DNA of 64,000 nt from Fredinandcohnia onubensis. Its GTDB lineage: Bacteria; Bacillota; Bacilli; Bacillales; Bacillaceae_L. The notes beneath the pieces were generated by a model. It saw nothing but the letters and a program-made list of their open reading frames with translations. It did no database searches and was not told the DNA's origin. The DNA lies in NCBI RefSeq assembly GCF_002734215.1, contig NZ_NSEB01000012.1:248001-312000 (forward strand). Direction: 5' to 3'. Position 1 is the first letter of the stretch. Each line of letters starts with the position of its first letter. Shown piece after piece: positions 35,091-43,802 of the stretch. The position numbers and the translations under genes are program-made.

Positions 35091-35324
35091 CTAACTGATC
35101 AATCTATATTTACCTGGAGAAACTCTTTCTAAAATTCGATATTCATTTTTATTAGTAGAGGTTGTATTTCCTCCCAAATAAATTGGCACCATATCAGCCA
35201 AAGTTGTACCGGTATCTTTCCACCTCCCTGGGTACATTTTATTTACGCGATTATGTACCTCTTTAATTGTACCCTCACCACCTAATGATACTAATGCCTC
35301 TATTATTGCCTCGTGATGTCTCAT
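35091..35324 (-). CDS. Small helix-turn-helix-like protein of the three-gene island
   Basis: 77 residues from ATG 35324 with GGAGG upstream. The layout (HHEAIIEALVSLGGEGTIKEVHNRVN, then YPGRW, then a beta-rich end closing with ERVSPGKYRL) resembles the small winged-helix domains found at the front of modification-dependent restriction enzymes and HARE-HTH proteins, here standing alone. Second gene of a likely three-gene operon. A DNA-binding role is inference; nothing else is clear. Confidence 0.68.
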   Translation of the reverse strand: MRHHEAIIEALVSLGGEGTIKEVHNRVNKMYPGRWKDTGTTLADMVPIYLGGNTTSTNKNEYRILERVSPGKYRLIS

Positions 35325-35349
35325 GTCCTTTCCTCCCAGGTTAATTTAG

Positions 35350-35643
35350 TTAAGACATTGACCTTATAGATTCTTCAATTACTGCCTTTAATTCCTCTTT
35401 AGTAAAAGACTTTATAGAAATCCATCCCCTTGAATCGACTCTATAGCCATATTTTTCAACAATTTCAGAGGGAATATATACCCCCAGTACATATCCATTT
35501 CCACTTTGATGTAATTCCCTAGCAAGTACCTTTCTTCTTTGTCTCCCTTCTAAAAATTCAAAATTAAACCTATCATTACTAATTCTAGTTTCCTTTAATC
35601 CGTATGAATCAAATATTTCTTTCTTCTGTTCAAGCGTTAACAA
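35350..35643 (-). CDS. Small protein of the three-gene island (first gene)
   Basis: 97 residues from TTG 35643, seven bases after GGGAGG. It is basic in the middle (FLEGRQRRKVLARELH) and has a beta-rich GYVLGVYIPSEIVEKYGYRVDSRGW stretch and a helical acidic C-terminus. No known motif. Separated from the next gene by 25 bases, same strand, so it probably leads an operon of three short unknown genes. The region upstream, 35644-35782, holds only the likely promoter. Confidence 0.65.
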   Translation of the reverse strand: MLTLEQKKEIFDSYGLKETRISNDRFNFEFLEGRQRRKVLARELHQSGNGYVLGVYIPSEIVEKYGYRVDSRGWISIKSFTKEELKAVIEESIRSMS

Positions 35644-35782
35644 TGGACTACCTCCCTTTTACGAGAACTTTATTGATAATAATCTCTAATTCTATTTGTT
35701 TGCACTTTTCCCCTTCTCAATTCCTAACTAATATTAAACTATGAAATTGTTCCGTGCTAATCAAAAAAGTGATGCCCACATG

Positions 35783-35810
35783 AAAAAGCAGCCTAGAAAC
35801 CTAGACTACT
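35783..35810 (-). terminator. Terminator of the LacI/sugar operon
   Basis: Minus strand: 10-bp stem with two G-T pairs (35801-35810 with 35787-35796), 4-base loop and a TTTTT tail, 35 bases after the HPS-like gene. Confidence 0.78.
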
Positions 35811-35845
35811 CGTAAATTTATATATTATTAAAAATGTCTGTTATA

Positions 35846-36520
35846 CTATTGGCCTTTCACTCTTTTCACAAACTTAGTTAATGTTTCTTTAAGCTGTTCG
35901 GAACCCGAGCTTGGCCGAAATTCTTGATTATCAATGACTAACGGTGCTCCTATTACCACTAATGGTGCGCCATACTTTGGCATTTGAGCAGCTTGATCAA
36001 TCGATAATCCACCCACAGCTTGAACGGGAATGGTGACTGTGGATACAACATCTTCTAAGCAATCGAATGGTGAGCGTTCTGGGTCTTCTCCTCTTTCATC
36101 AAAGCCTGTATGAACAATGATGTAGTCAACACCATTTTCCTCAAGCATTTTTGCGCAGGATACCTTGTCTGACGAAGCCATTATATCCCCCATCACTTCT
36201 ATACCATAATCCCGTGCTGCTCTTACAACTGCTCGTATGGTCGCTGGATGAGCAACTCCCATGACAACTACATGGGTAGCTCCAGCCTTAGCCATCATTT
36301 CTACTTCTAAATAGCCACCATCCATCGTCTTTAAATCCGCGACAATCGGTTTGTCAGGAAATTTCTCTCTTAGTTTTCTGACGGCATGTAAACCTTCTGC
36401 AAGCAATAATGGGGTTCCCGCTTCAATCCAATCAACCCCAGCCTCTATAGCGATTTCAGCCATTTCTAATGCCTCATCAATGTTCGTTAAATCTAGAGAA
36501 ATCTGCACAATTGGTTCCAT
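35846..36520 (-). CDS. HPS/KGPDC (HUMPS) superfamily lyase or decarboxylase
   Basis: 224 residues, a single (beta/alpha)8 barrel of the orotidine-monophosphate decarboxylase superfamily. The metal and active-site triad DLKTMDGG (Asp62, Lys64, Asp67) matches hexulose-6-phosphate synthase more closely than keto-gulonate-6-phosphate decarboxylase, which usually reads D-x-K-x-x-D with other neighbours. It ends with a GLSIDQAAQMPKYGAPLVVIG phosphate loop. Last gene of a sugar ABC-transport operon. The partner isomerase of a ribulose-monophosphate pathway is absent nearby, so a role in breaking a sugar-acid or keto-sugar phosphate is at least as likely as formaldehyde fixation. Confidence 0.85.
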   Translation of the reverse strand: MEPIVQISLDLTNIDEALEMAEIAIEAGVDWIEAGTPLLLAEGLHAVRKLREKFPDKPIVADLKTMDGGYLEVEMMAKAGATHVVVMGVAHPATIRAVVRAARDYGIEVMGDIMASSDKVSCAKMLEENGVDYIIVHTGFDERGEDPERSPFDCLEDVVSTVTIPVQAVGGLSIDQAAQMPKYGAPLVVIGAPLVIDNQEFRPSSGSEQLKETLTKFVKRVKGQ

Positions 36521-36573
36521 TTTCTAGCCCCTCTACTAATTTCTATAGAATGAAAGAAAAGGAGAAAAACGTT

Positions 36574-37353
36574 TTACTCGTAAGCTGCTTTTGGAAACTG
36601 TGTGGCAAATTTTCCTCCACTAACATCAATTAGCGTACCGGTTATATACCCCGCCAAATCGGATGCTAAGAAACAGATAAGTTGTGCGATGTCTTTTTTC
36701 TCTCCCCATCTTCTTAACGTTAAGCTATCTAATAACCGCTCTTGTTGTTCTTGTTGCAGCTCGGTAAAGTGATTGAGAGTTGTCGGAATCATTCCAGCGG
36801 CATAGCTGTTAACTGTAATATTCCATGGTCCTAACTCTCCAGCAAGAACTCGTGAAAATTGTTTTACTCCAGCCTTAGAGGAGGCGTATGCAGCACTTCC
36901 AATACTAGGGATAATCGCTGCAAAAGATGCTGAATTGATAATCCGACCGAATCGCTGTTGTTTCATGATGGGGATGACAGATTGGCACATCAGGAACATC
37001 CCTTTTAGATTGACATCATGGCAGTAATCCCAAACCTCCTCTGCTAATGTTTCAACTTCTCCGTTCCCAGCAACACCTGCATTGTTAACCAAAAGGTCAA
37101 TCCTACCAAACTTTTGCATCGTCTCACTAATAACTTCAGAGATCCTAGCACTATCACTTACATCACAGTCAAAAAACAAACCCTCTAATCCTTGTTCTTT
37201 AAATTCTTGTGCTAGTTGGTCCAGATCATCTTGGTATACATCTATTCCCACTGTTTTAACCCCTTCTCTTGCTAGGGTCAAAATGATTTCTTTCCCGATA
37301 CCTTTCCCAACTCCCGTAACGATTCCGACCATCCCATTTAAATCAATCAGCAC
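36574..37353 (-). CDS. SDR-family dehydrogenase in the sugar operon
   Basis: 259 residues from GTG 37353, nine bases after AAAGG; an ATG three codons earlier abuts that site. Motifs: TGVGKGIG at the nucleotide fold, NNAG near 90, and the Ser-Tyr-Lys set with YASSK. The C-terminal part has GTLIDVSGGKF. DVYQDDL after beta-2 suggests NAD. It lies between the permease and the HPS-like gene and probably oxidises the imported sugar or polyol. Substrate unknown. Confidence 0.88.
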   Translation of the reverse strand: MLIDLNGMVGIVTGVGKGIGKEIILTLAREGVKTVGIDVYQDDLDQLAQEFKEQGLEGLFFDCDVSDSARISEVISETMQKFGRIDLLVNNAGVAGNGEVETLAEEVWDYCHDVNLKGMFLMCQSVIPIMKQQRFGRIINSASFAAIIPSIGSAAYASSKAGVKQFSRVLAGELGPWNITVNSYAAGMIPTTLNHFTELQQEQQERLLDSLTLRRWGEKKDIAQLICFLASDLAGYITGTLIDVSGGKFATQFPKAAYE

Positions 37354-37378
37354 TTCGACCATCCTTTCCTGATGACGC

Positions 37379-38194
37379 TTATCCTTTTACTGCTCCCGAA
37401 GTAATTCCACTTACAATGTATCGTTGTAAAAGCAAAGAAATAATCAAGATTGGTAGCGTAATGATGACAGCAGCTGCCATTAGAGCTCCCCAGTTTATTT
37501 CTGAATAAGAGATGAAGTTAAATACGGCAATTGGTAATGTCTTCGTGTCATCACCAGCAAGGACTAAAGCAAACATAAAATTATTCCAAGATAGAATAAA
37601 AGACATCATAGAAGCTGTAATAATTCCCGGTGAAACCAATGGAAGTAAGACCCTAAAGAAAGCACCTTGTAATGTACAGCCATCCACTCGAGCCGAATCC
37701 TCTAGTTCTTGCGGAAGAGCTTCAAAGGATGAAATCATAATCCAGATAATAAATGGCAATCCGACTAACATATGGCTTAAAGTTAATGCCGTGTATGTGT
37801 CGACTAAGCCTAGTTTTGAGAAAATGATAAACCATGGAATCATAAACGAAATACCTGGAATGATTCGAGCAACTAAGATAATGACGCCGAATTTATGAAG
37901 TTTATATTTTGCTATCGCATATGCGGCAGGTAATCCCAAAACCAATCCAAAGACGGTGGAAGCAAAAGCCACAATAAAACTATTTATGATGAACTTAATA
38001 AAATCATATTGTGCAAAAACTTCTGTGTAGTTTTTAAGGCTAGGTGTAAAAATAAAAATGGAGTCCGTCGACATGATTTGAGCCTGATTTTTAAGAGAAG
38101 CAATGATCATCCACACAAATGGGAATAAAAATACTAAACTCACAAAAGCGATTAAAAGATAACGGATAAGTTCCATTCTCCGTTTATGTTTCAT
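37379..38194 (-). CDS. Sugar ABC transporter permease, MalG type
   Basis: 271 residues with six membrane segments and the EAA loop (EDSARVDGCTLQGAFFRVLLPLVSPGI). The C-terminal SGITSGAVKG is typical for MalG-like carbohydrate permeases. Its ATG overlaps the end of the partner permease by 4 bases (ATGA). The transporter lacks an ATPase gene, so a shared MsmX-type ATPase is expected, as in other Bacillus sugar importers. Confidence 0.93.
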   Translation of the reverse strand: MKHKRRMELIRYLLIAFVSLVFLFPFVWMIIASLKNQAQIMSTDSIFIFTPSLKNYTEVFAQYDFIKFIINSFIVAFASTVFGLVLGLPAAYAIAKYKLHKFGVIILVARIIPGISFMIPWFIIFSKLGLVDTYTALTLSHMLVGLPFIIWIMISSFEALPQELEDSARVDGCTLQGAFFRVLLPLVSPGIITASMMSFILSWNNFMFALVLAGDDTKTLPIAVFNFISYSEINWGALMAAAVIITLPILIISLLLQRYIVSGITSGAVKG

Positions 38195-39081
38195 AATGTC
38201 ACCTCCGTCTTCTTACGGAAGATCAGGATTAAGCAGCTCATAATCAGCACAATCATAAAAAATACCATTAATATAGCGCTCGTATATCCTAACTTGAAAT
38301 ATTGAAATCCATTGGCAAAGCCGTAAATATTTAAGGTTTCCGTTGCGTATCCAGGTCCACCCTGTGTCATGGCATAGATTAAATCAAAATGCTTCACTGC
38401 ATCAATTGATCGTAGAAGTACTGCTGCGAAAATGGTAGGTGCCATGAGGGGTAATGTGATTTTACAAAAGATTTGCCAAGCATTGGCGCCATCAACAGCG
38501 GCTGCTTCATAATTTTCGTTTGGTAATTGAGAAAGACCAGCCAATGTGATTAACGTAATCATTGGAGTCCATTGCCACGTGTCTACCATCGCTATTGCGG
38601 GCAATGCCTGTTTTGGTGACGCAATCCATAACTGTGGATCAATACCAAAGTACCCTAGGAATTGATTCGCAAAACCGATCGATGGTTCGAAAATTAATAA
38701 CCATACTAGTCCGATTGCAACCGGTGTCGAAACCATAGGAAGTAAAAATAAGGTCTTTACGAGATTACTACCTTTAAACTTTCTGAAAAACAAAAGCGCA
38801 ATCGCTACTCCCAATACGGTTTGAGTAACAACTGCCAAAATCGTAAAGTAAAACGTTCGAAAAAATGCTGGCCAAAACCGTGGATCATCAAAAAAGATTT
38901 TCTTAAAATTGTCTAAGAAGACCCATTTTGGTGGAGATACACTAGACATGCTCCAGTCAAAAAAGCTTAAATACGCTGTATACCCAACTGGAAATACAAT
39001 CATAATGAGTACAAAAAGTACGGAAGGCAATGTAAAAATATACTTAAGATGTTTTTCAATCCAAAGTTGAATGATATTCAT
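38191..39081 (-). CDS. Sugar ABC transporter permease, MalF/UgpA type
   Basis: 296 residues from ATG 39081, the length usual for the family; AGAAGGGGG lies right before it, while the longer reading to 39129 has only a distant GGAG. Six membrane segments, the EAA loop (NYEAAAVDGANAWQIFCKITLPLMAP) and a DLIYAMTQGGPG motif are present. It pairs with the MalG-type permease to form the membrane channel. Confidence 0.92.
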   Translation of the reverse strand: MNIIQLWIEKHLKYIFTLPSVLFVLIMIVFPVGYTAYLSFFDWSMSSVSPPKWVFLDNFKKIFFDDPRFWPAFFRTFYFTILAVVTQTVLGVAIALLFFRKFKGSNLVKTLFLLPMVSTPVAIGLVWLLIFEPSIGFANQFLGYFGIDPQLWIASPKQALPAIAMVDTWQWTPMITLITLAGLSQLPNENYEAAAVDGANAWQIFCKITLPLMAPTIFAAVLLRSIDAVKHFDLIYAMTQGGPGYATETLNIYGFANGFQYFKLGYTSAILMVFFMIVLIMSCLILIFRKKTEVTL

Positions 39082-39159
39082 CCCCCTTCTATGTATCGCT
39101 ATAAAGAGGATAGAGGGGTATTTATACATTCATGAATACCCGCTCCATCCATTCATTTT

Positions 39160-40470
39160 TTAATTTTCGTCATCAAGTAATTGTTGGAACTGTTTGTTGG
39201 CTTCTTTTGCAGCGGCTTCTACATCTCCACCTTCAATACCAGTCACAATCGCCGTCCCAATCATGTCTCTTGCCTCATTTACTTTTATGACTAATGGACG
39301 GTCATATTCTTTTCCAATCTTATTCGATTCAGAAATGACTTTAACGAGCTCCTCAGGAAACGCTTCTGTTCCTTCTGGTGAGTCCCAAACAGATTGTCGT
39401 GGTCCAGGAACACTTTTCTTTTGTAACTCAGCCACAATTTCTTTACTTGTCGCCCACTTGATAAATTCCCATCCTGCATCTTTGTTTTCTGATTTCGCAT
39501 TCATCGCCACGCCCCATGAAGTAACATTGTATGGCGTTTGTCCTTCTGGTCCTTCTGGGAATACGGCAAACCCTACTTTTTCTCCTACAACAGATTTTTC
39601 AGGATCTAGCAGGTTTGGATAAATACTATCTGCATCTGTATACATAGCCGCTTTACCTTGTGCAAATAAACCAGCAGCTTGCGGCCAACTCATATTTAAA
39701 ACTCCTGGAGGTCCTGCATCCTTCAGTAAATTACCGTAGAACTCAAATGCTTTAATGGCTTCTGGAGTATCAATCGCCGCTTTTCCGTCTACGATAAAGT
39801 CCCCACCAAATCCATATAAATAGCTTGAGAATTGAGTAACCGCCGCAGCACGTTGTCCGCGTGATACCATTCCGTAAAAGTCATTGGCAGGATCATTTAA
39901 TTGTTTTGCAATTTCATAGAGTTCATCTAATGTTTTAGGAGGTTCAATCTTATTTTCTTCAAAAATATCTTTTCGGTAATATAGGATTTCACGTTCCGTA
40001 ACGGTTGGAATACCAAAAATCTTTTCACCGTCTTTTAACGAATTCACGGATGACTCTGTAAAATCACTTAAATTCCATTCTGAATCACCTGTATAACTAG
40101 TTAGATCCGCAACCCAGCCGTTAAGATTAAAGAGTTTTCCTTCTTGCAGTGGACGTATCATAAAGACATCGATACTATCAGAACCTGCAGTAAATTCTGT
40201 TGTCAGCTTTTGAGTTAATTGGTCTTCAAAATATTTTTCTAGCTTTACTTTAATGCCTGACTCCTTTTCAAATTGAGGAATTAATGGTTCGATTGCCTCT
40301 GTCCATGGATGGTTCGCAGCAATAATCCTTAATTCAACGTCTTTATTCTTATCCTCATTTGAATCTGATGATGGCTCATCTGAAGCCGGTGTATTGCTAC
40401 TACAAGCTGCCATTAAGCCCATAATCAATCCGAAAATCAGTAAAAAGCTTAGCCCCCTTATTTTTTTCAC
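39160..40470 (-). CDS. Sugar ABC transporter substrate-binding lipoprotein
   Basis: 436 residues from GTG 40470, eight bases after AAAGGGG; the ATG at 40488 lies upstream of that site. A lipoprotein signal ends at Cys23 (LMAAC). The rest is a family 1 solute-binding fold with ELRIIAANHPWTEAIEPLIPQFE at the front and RPLQEGKLFNLNGWVADLT, DFYGMVSRG and GVAMNAKSENKDAGWEFIKW later. It captures the sugar outside the membrane for the two permeases. Confidence 0.93.
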   Translation of the reverse strand: MKKIRGLSFLLIFGLIMGLMAACSSNTPASDEPSSDSNEDKNKDVELRIIAANHPWTEAIEPLIPQFEKESGIKVKLEKYFEDQLTQKLTTEFTAGSDSIDVFMIRPLQEGKLFNLNGWVADLTSYTGDSEWNLSDFTESSVNSLKDGEKIFGIPTVTEREILYYRKDIFEENKIEPPKTLDELYEIAKQLNDPANDFYGMVSRGQRAAAVTQFSSYLYGFGGDFIVDGKAAIDTPEAIKAFEFYGNLLKDAGPPGVLNMSWPQAAGLFAQGKAAMYTDADSIYPNLLDPEKSVVGEKVGFAVFPEGPEGQTPYNVTSWGVAMNAKSENKDAGWEFIKWATSKEIVAELQKKSVPGPRQSVWDSPEGTEAFPEELVKVISESNKIGKEYDRPLVIKVNEARDMIGTAIVTGIEGGDVEAAAKEANKQFQQLLDDEN

Positions 40471-40506
40471 TCGATTTTCCCCTTTCATACTTAATATGGT
40501 TAAGAC

Positions 40507-40520
40507 GTAAAGCGCTTACA
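40507..40520. promoter_or_regulatory. cre-like palindrome before the binding-protein gene
   Basis: GTAAAGCGCTTACA (its complement reads TGTAAGCGCTTTAC) matches the cre consensus closely. It lies between the isomerase stop and the binding-protein start, implying an internal promoter under catabolite control; the local LacI protein is an alternative reader. Confidence 0.6.
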
Positions 40521-40536
40521 TTTGAAGACCCTTACG

Positions 40537-41445
40537 TCAATTACCCGATTGAAAATATTCGTCTACTTTCCTCTTTAAGAAATCGACAGATTCCTTCATT
40601 TCTCCTAAACCATTAACCCCATCTTCGATTGAAATCCAGCCAGTAAAATTTATATTGGCTAACAGCTGAAAAATGCCTTCGTAATCAATAATCCCCTTCC
40701 CAATGACGCCATGAGCTAATCCCTCTGAATATCCTTGTACCAAATGATTCTCGATATCTTTCATGGAATAACCCTCTTTTAAATAGCGATCACTGGCATG
40801 CATCGTGATTAATCGGGACTTTACTTTTTCCAATAACGCAAGTGGGTCATCGCATGCAAAAACGGCATTTGACGGATCGAAGTTCACGCCAAACCAATCA
40901 GATGAGATCCCTTCAACAATTTCCAAATAGATATCCGACTTCTGGGCAAATTCCGGATAAATCCAGAACCCATCTTTGTAATGGTTTTCCATGACTAGAT
41001 AGACACGCTTACTTTCTGCATACGGAAGTAGCTCATTAATACAATCAATGGTCCATTTTATACCTTCTTCCCTTGATATTTCAGGTCTTCTTTGCCCAGA
41101 TAACACCCTGCAGCTTCTAAACTCATCGGGACCAAGAATGGCCATCGCATCAATCATTTCTTTCATCTTACTCATTTCTTTTTCCCGAAAAACCGGATCC
41201 GGATGGGTAAAATCTGGTGATGCACACATCATGGGAATCACTAGATTGACTGAAGTAGCTGCCTCCTTTACCTTCTCCAAATAAGACTTTTCAGTAGATT
41301 GTAAGAATGTAGGATACATTTCCATTCCATCTGCACCCAGTGTTCCCGCTTGCTCAATCCATTCAAACACATCCATTTTTCCAGTTGATAAATCATCGAT
41401 ATACCCTTTTGGGAAAACTGAAATTCTGACTTTGTTTTCGTTCAT
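40537..41445 (-). CDS. Sugar phosphate isomerase/epimerase (TIM barrel)
   Basis: 302 residues from ATG 41445, after AAAAGGAGAAATCA; a longer reading into the upstream gene has no site. The fold is the AP-endonuclease-2/xylose-isomerase-like barrel: MEMYPTFLQS, metal-type VMENHYKDGFWIYPE, WFGVNFDPSNAVF, MHASDR and SIEDGVNG at the last strand. Members isomerise or epimerise free or keto sugars with a divalent metal. It sits 22 bases after the Zn dehydrogenase gene, so the two may act in sequence, for example on a 3-keto sugar. Confidence 0.86.
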   Translation of the reverse strand: MNENKVRISVFPKGYIDDLSTGKMDVFEWIEQAGTLGADGMEMYPTFLQSTEKSYLEKVKEAATSVNLVIPMMCASPDFTHPDPVFREKEMSKMKEMIDAMAILGPDEFRSCRVLSGQRRPEISREEGIKWTIDCINELLPYAESKRVYLVMENHYKDGFWIYPEFAQKSDIYLEIVEGISSDWFGVNFDPSNAVFACDDPLALLEKVKSRLITMHASDRYLKEGYSMKDIENHLVQGYSEGLAHGVIGKGIIDYEGIFQLLANINFTGWISIEDGVNGLGEMKESVDFLKRKVDEYFQSGN

Positions 41446-41467
41446 TGATTTCTCCTTTTCTATTGCT

Positions 41468-42502
41468 TTAGTTTGGTACAATAACAGATTTCGCGTGTTT
41501 TAAAGAATCCATTTCATCGAAGGCATTTTGCCAGTCATCTAGTGAATAGACCTTCGCCATTGGAAGTGGATCAATTTCTCCTTTTTGCATTAACAGCAAT
41601 ACCTTTTCCCACATTGGATACGTATGACTAAACGAACCTTGCAGTCTAGCAGCTTTTTGAATCAGTGGGTCAAGACTAAAGCCAACTGGATCAGGTCCCC
41701 ATCCAATCTTCGTGATTTGCCCAGCTGGTCGAACAATTTCAATACTTTGCTTTAACGTTTGACTAACACCAACCGCATCAAGCACTAAATCAGCGCCAAA
41801 ACCATCTCCATAGTTGGTAATTTCACGTACAACATCTTGTTTCTCTGCAATAAGTACCTCATCTGCACCAAATTGTTTCGCTATTTCTAAGCGGTTTGCA
41901 TCTTTTTCCAAACCAACGACTGTTAATTTTCCTGGCGCAAACAGTCTAGCAATCTGAATACACATTAATCCAATCGGCCCTGGTCCAAAGACCACAACAT
42001 GATCGCCAGGTCGTATTCTCGAATGATGGGCGACTGCATTATAAGCTACACATGAAGGTTCCGTTAAGGCAGCTTTTTCAAATGGGATTCCGTCTGGTAT
42101 GTGGTGAACGATGGCTTCTCTTGTTTTCACGTACTGAGCCATGGCCCCATCTGCTAAAACACCAAAACCTTTTCGATCTGGGCATAAATTGTATAATCCT
42201 GATTTGCAATAAATACAGGTCTCACAAACATATGAAGGGGTTTCACTTACAACGCGATCTCCCTTTTTAAACTGGGTTACTTCAGGACCTACCTCCTCAA
42301 CGGTTCCTGCAAACTCATGTCCTAAAATAACAGGTCGTTTCACAGCAAAGCCTTGTATATCATGGTACATATGTAAATCACTTCCACAGACTCCTACGGC
42401 TTCCACTTTCAATAATATGTCTCTTGATCCTATTTTCGGAATGGGTACTTCTCTAATATCAACCTTATGTTTACCAGAATCGTAGTTTACAAGCGCCTTC
42501 AT
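41468..42502 (-). CDS. Zinc-dependent alcohol/polyol dehydrogenase
   Basis: 344 residues from ATG 42502 after AAAAGGTGAT; a GTG three codons before is inside that site. Medium-chain dehydrogenase with the catalytic zinc set GVCGSDLHMYHD and GHEFAGTVEEVG, four structural-zinc cysteines in CETCIYCKSGLYNLC, and the nucleotide-binding GPGPIGLMCIQIARL. Close in pattern to sorbitol, threonine and guloside dehydrogenases. First metabolic gene after the LacI gene. The substrate is probably the operon's sugar or polyol. Confidence 0.9.
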   Translation of the reverse strand: MKALVNYDSGKHKVDIREVPIPKIGSRDILLKVEAVGVCGSDLHMYHDIQGFAVKRPVILGHEFAGTVEEVGPEVTQFKKGDRVVSETPSYVCETCIYCKSGLYNLCPDRKGFGVLADGAMAQYVKTREAIVHHIPDGIPFEKAALTEPSCVAYNAVAHHSRIRPGDHVVVFGPGPIGLMCIQIARLFAPGKLTVVGLEKDANRLEIAKQFGADEVLIAEKQDVVREITNYGDGFGADLVLDAVGVSQTLKQSIEIVRPAGQITKIGWGPDPVGFSLDPLIQKAARLQGSFSHTYPMWEKVLLLMQKGEIDPLPMAKVYSLDDWQNAFDEMDSLKHAKSVIVPN

Positions 42503-42521
42503 GTATATCACCTTTTCTTCG

Positions 42522-43532
42522 TTAAATTTTAGGAGAAGAAGAGTTACCTACACTGATTTCGGGTTCGATGAAAAGTTGTACGATTTGATGTTGCCCTTCT
42601 TTATTCAATTGTTCTAATAGCAAACTTGCAGCACGTCTCCCAATTTCACGTGGAGATTGAACAATGGCTGTCACTTTGGGCATTATAATATCCCACTCAT
42701 ACTCTAGCTCTCCAAATGACACAACCGTAAGTTGATCGGGAATGGTAATCTTGTAGTTTTGACACGCCTTTAATACACCTGCCGTCATATTATTGTTTGA
42801 CGAAATGATGGCTGTAGGCACGATCGTTTTCGATAGAAAATACTCTATTGCTCGTTGACCTCCTTCATATGTAAAATCACCAAAGAACTGGTGTTCAGTT
42901 GTAAGTCCATAATTAGTTAGTGACTGTAAAACGGCTTCGTACCTCAGTCTTCCGTGAACAGTGTCCAAATCTCCATGAACGACACCAATTTCTTTATGCC
43001 CTAATTCATGGAGGTATGTAACTAATTTTTCCATGCCGGCAAAATTATCGTCTGCCACTATATTAACGGGCAGATGAGAAATGGGCCGATCAACAAGGAC
43101 AATTGGAATGTTTCTTTCGACTAACAAAAGAATATCTTCGTTTACTTGACCCGTAGAACAAAGAATGATTCCATCAACACGTTGCTCGTAAAAGAGTTGT
43201 AAATTTTTTCGTTCAATATCAGGATTTTCATTTGTGGAGCTGATGATGAATAGATAGTCTTTCTCAAAGATAACTTCTTCAATACCTTTGGCCAAAGTCA
43301 TCTGGAAGGGGTTTGTAATGTTAGATAGAAGAACAGCAATTGTTTTTGAGACGGATGACTTCAAACTTCTTGCTATCATGTTTGGGGAGTAGTTTAGGGC
43401 TTTTATAGCTGCGTATACTTTGTTTTTCAGTTCAATATGGACGTTACCAGTATGATTAATGACTTTCGATGCAGTACCAATAGACACACCCGCTAACTCT
43501 GCAACATCTCGTATCGTCACCTTTTTAGTCAT
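42522..43532 (-). CDS. LacI-family transcriptional regulator
   Basis: 336 residues. The N-terminal helix-turn-helix is textbook (VTIRDVAELAGVSIGTASKVIN), followed by the hinge helix (NMIARSLKSS) and a periplasmic-binding-protein-like core. Its ATG follows AAAATAGGAAGTATACC. It heads the operon, 19 bases before the dehydrogenase. A perfect palindrome 24 bases upstream of its start is the likely operator, so the regulator probably represses itself and the whole operon until a sugar ligand binds. Confidence 0.93.
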   Translation of the reverse strand: MTKKVTIRDVAELAGVSIGTASKVINHTGNVHIELKNKVYAAIKALNYSPNMIARSLKSSVSKTIAVLLSNITNPFQMTLAKGIEEVIFEKDYLFIISSTNENPDIERKNLQLFYEQRVDGIILCSTGQVNEDILLLVERNIPIVLVDRPISHLPVNIVADDNFAGMEKLVTYLHELGHKEIGVVHGDLDTVHGRLRYEAVLQSLTNYGLTTEHQFFGDFTYEGGQRAIEYFLSKTIVPTAIISSNNNMTAGVLKACQNYKITIPDQLTVVSFGELEYEWDIIMPKVTAIVQSPREIGRRAASLLLEQLNKEGQHQIVQLFIEPEISVGNSSSPKI

Positions 43533-43555
43533 GGTATACTTCCTATTTTTTATTA

Positions 43556-43569
43556 ATGAAACGTTTCAT
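43556..43569. promoter_or_regulatory. LacI-type operator
   Basis: ATGAAACGTTTCAT, a perfect 14-bp palindrome with the central CG typical for LacI-family operators, 24 bases upstream of the lacI-type start. The rest of 43570-43751 shows no gene. Confidence 0.7.
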
Positions 43570-43751
43570 CGAATAGAGCATAACAACGAATTTGAATATT
43601 GTCAATTCACTAAAAATTAGAAAAGGAATTGATTTCCACCACTGTTTAATTAGATAATACCTATGATTTCAGGCTTGCTTGGTACAACATATATTTTTAA
43701 AATGATATATAAATTTTTTCATAGACTGATTTCGACATTCGTACAAGAAAA

Positions 43752-43786
43752 AAAATGACACCATTGCACAGGGATGGTGTCATTTT
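43752..43786 (-). terminator. Terminator downstream of the DinB-type gene
   Basis: Perfect 13-bp stem AAAATGACACCAT/ATGGTGTCATTTT with a 9-base loop; on the minus strand it runs into a long T tract. It is about 140 bases past the DinB stop, after the small reading frame at 43803-43877. Confidence 0.88.
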
Positions 43787-43802
43787 ACTAAAATCTATTT
43801 GA

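Noticed and set aside
35846-36520. Formaldehyde-fixing ribulose-monophosphate pathway
   Set aside because: The partner 6-phospho-3-hexuloisomerase is not adjacent, and all neighbours are sugar transport and oxidation genes.
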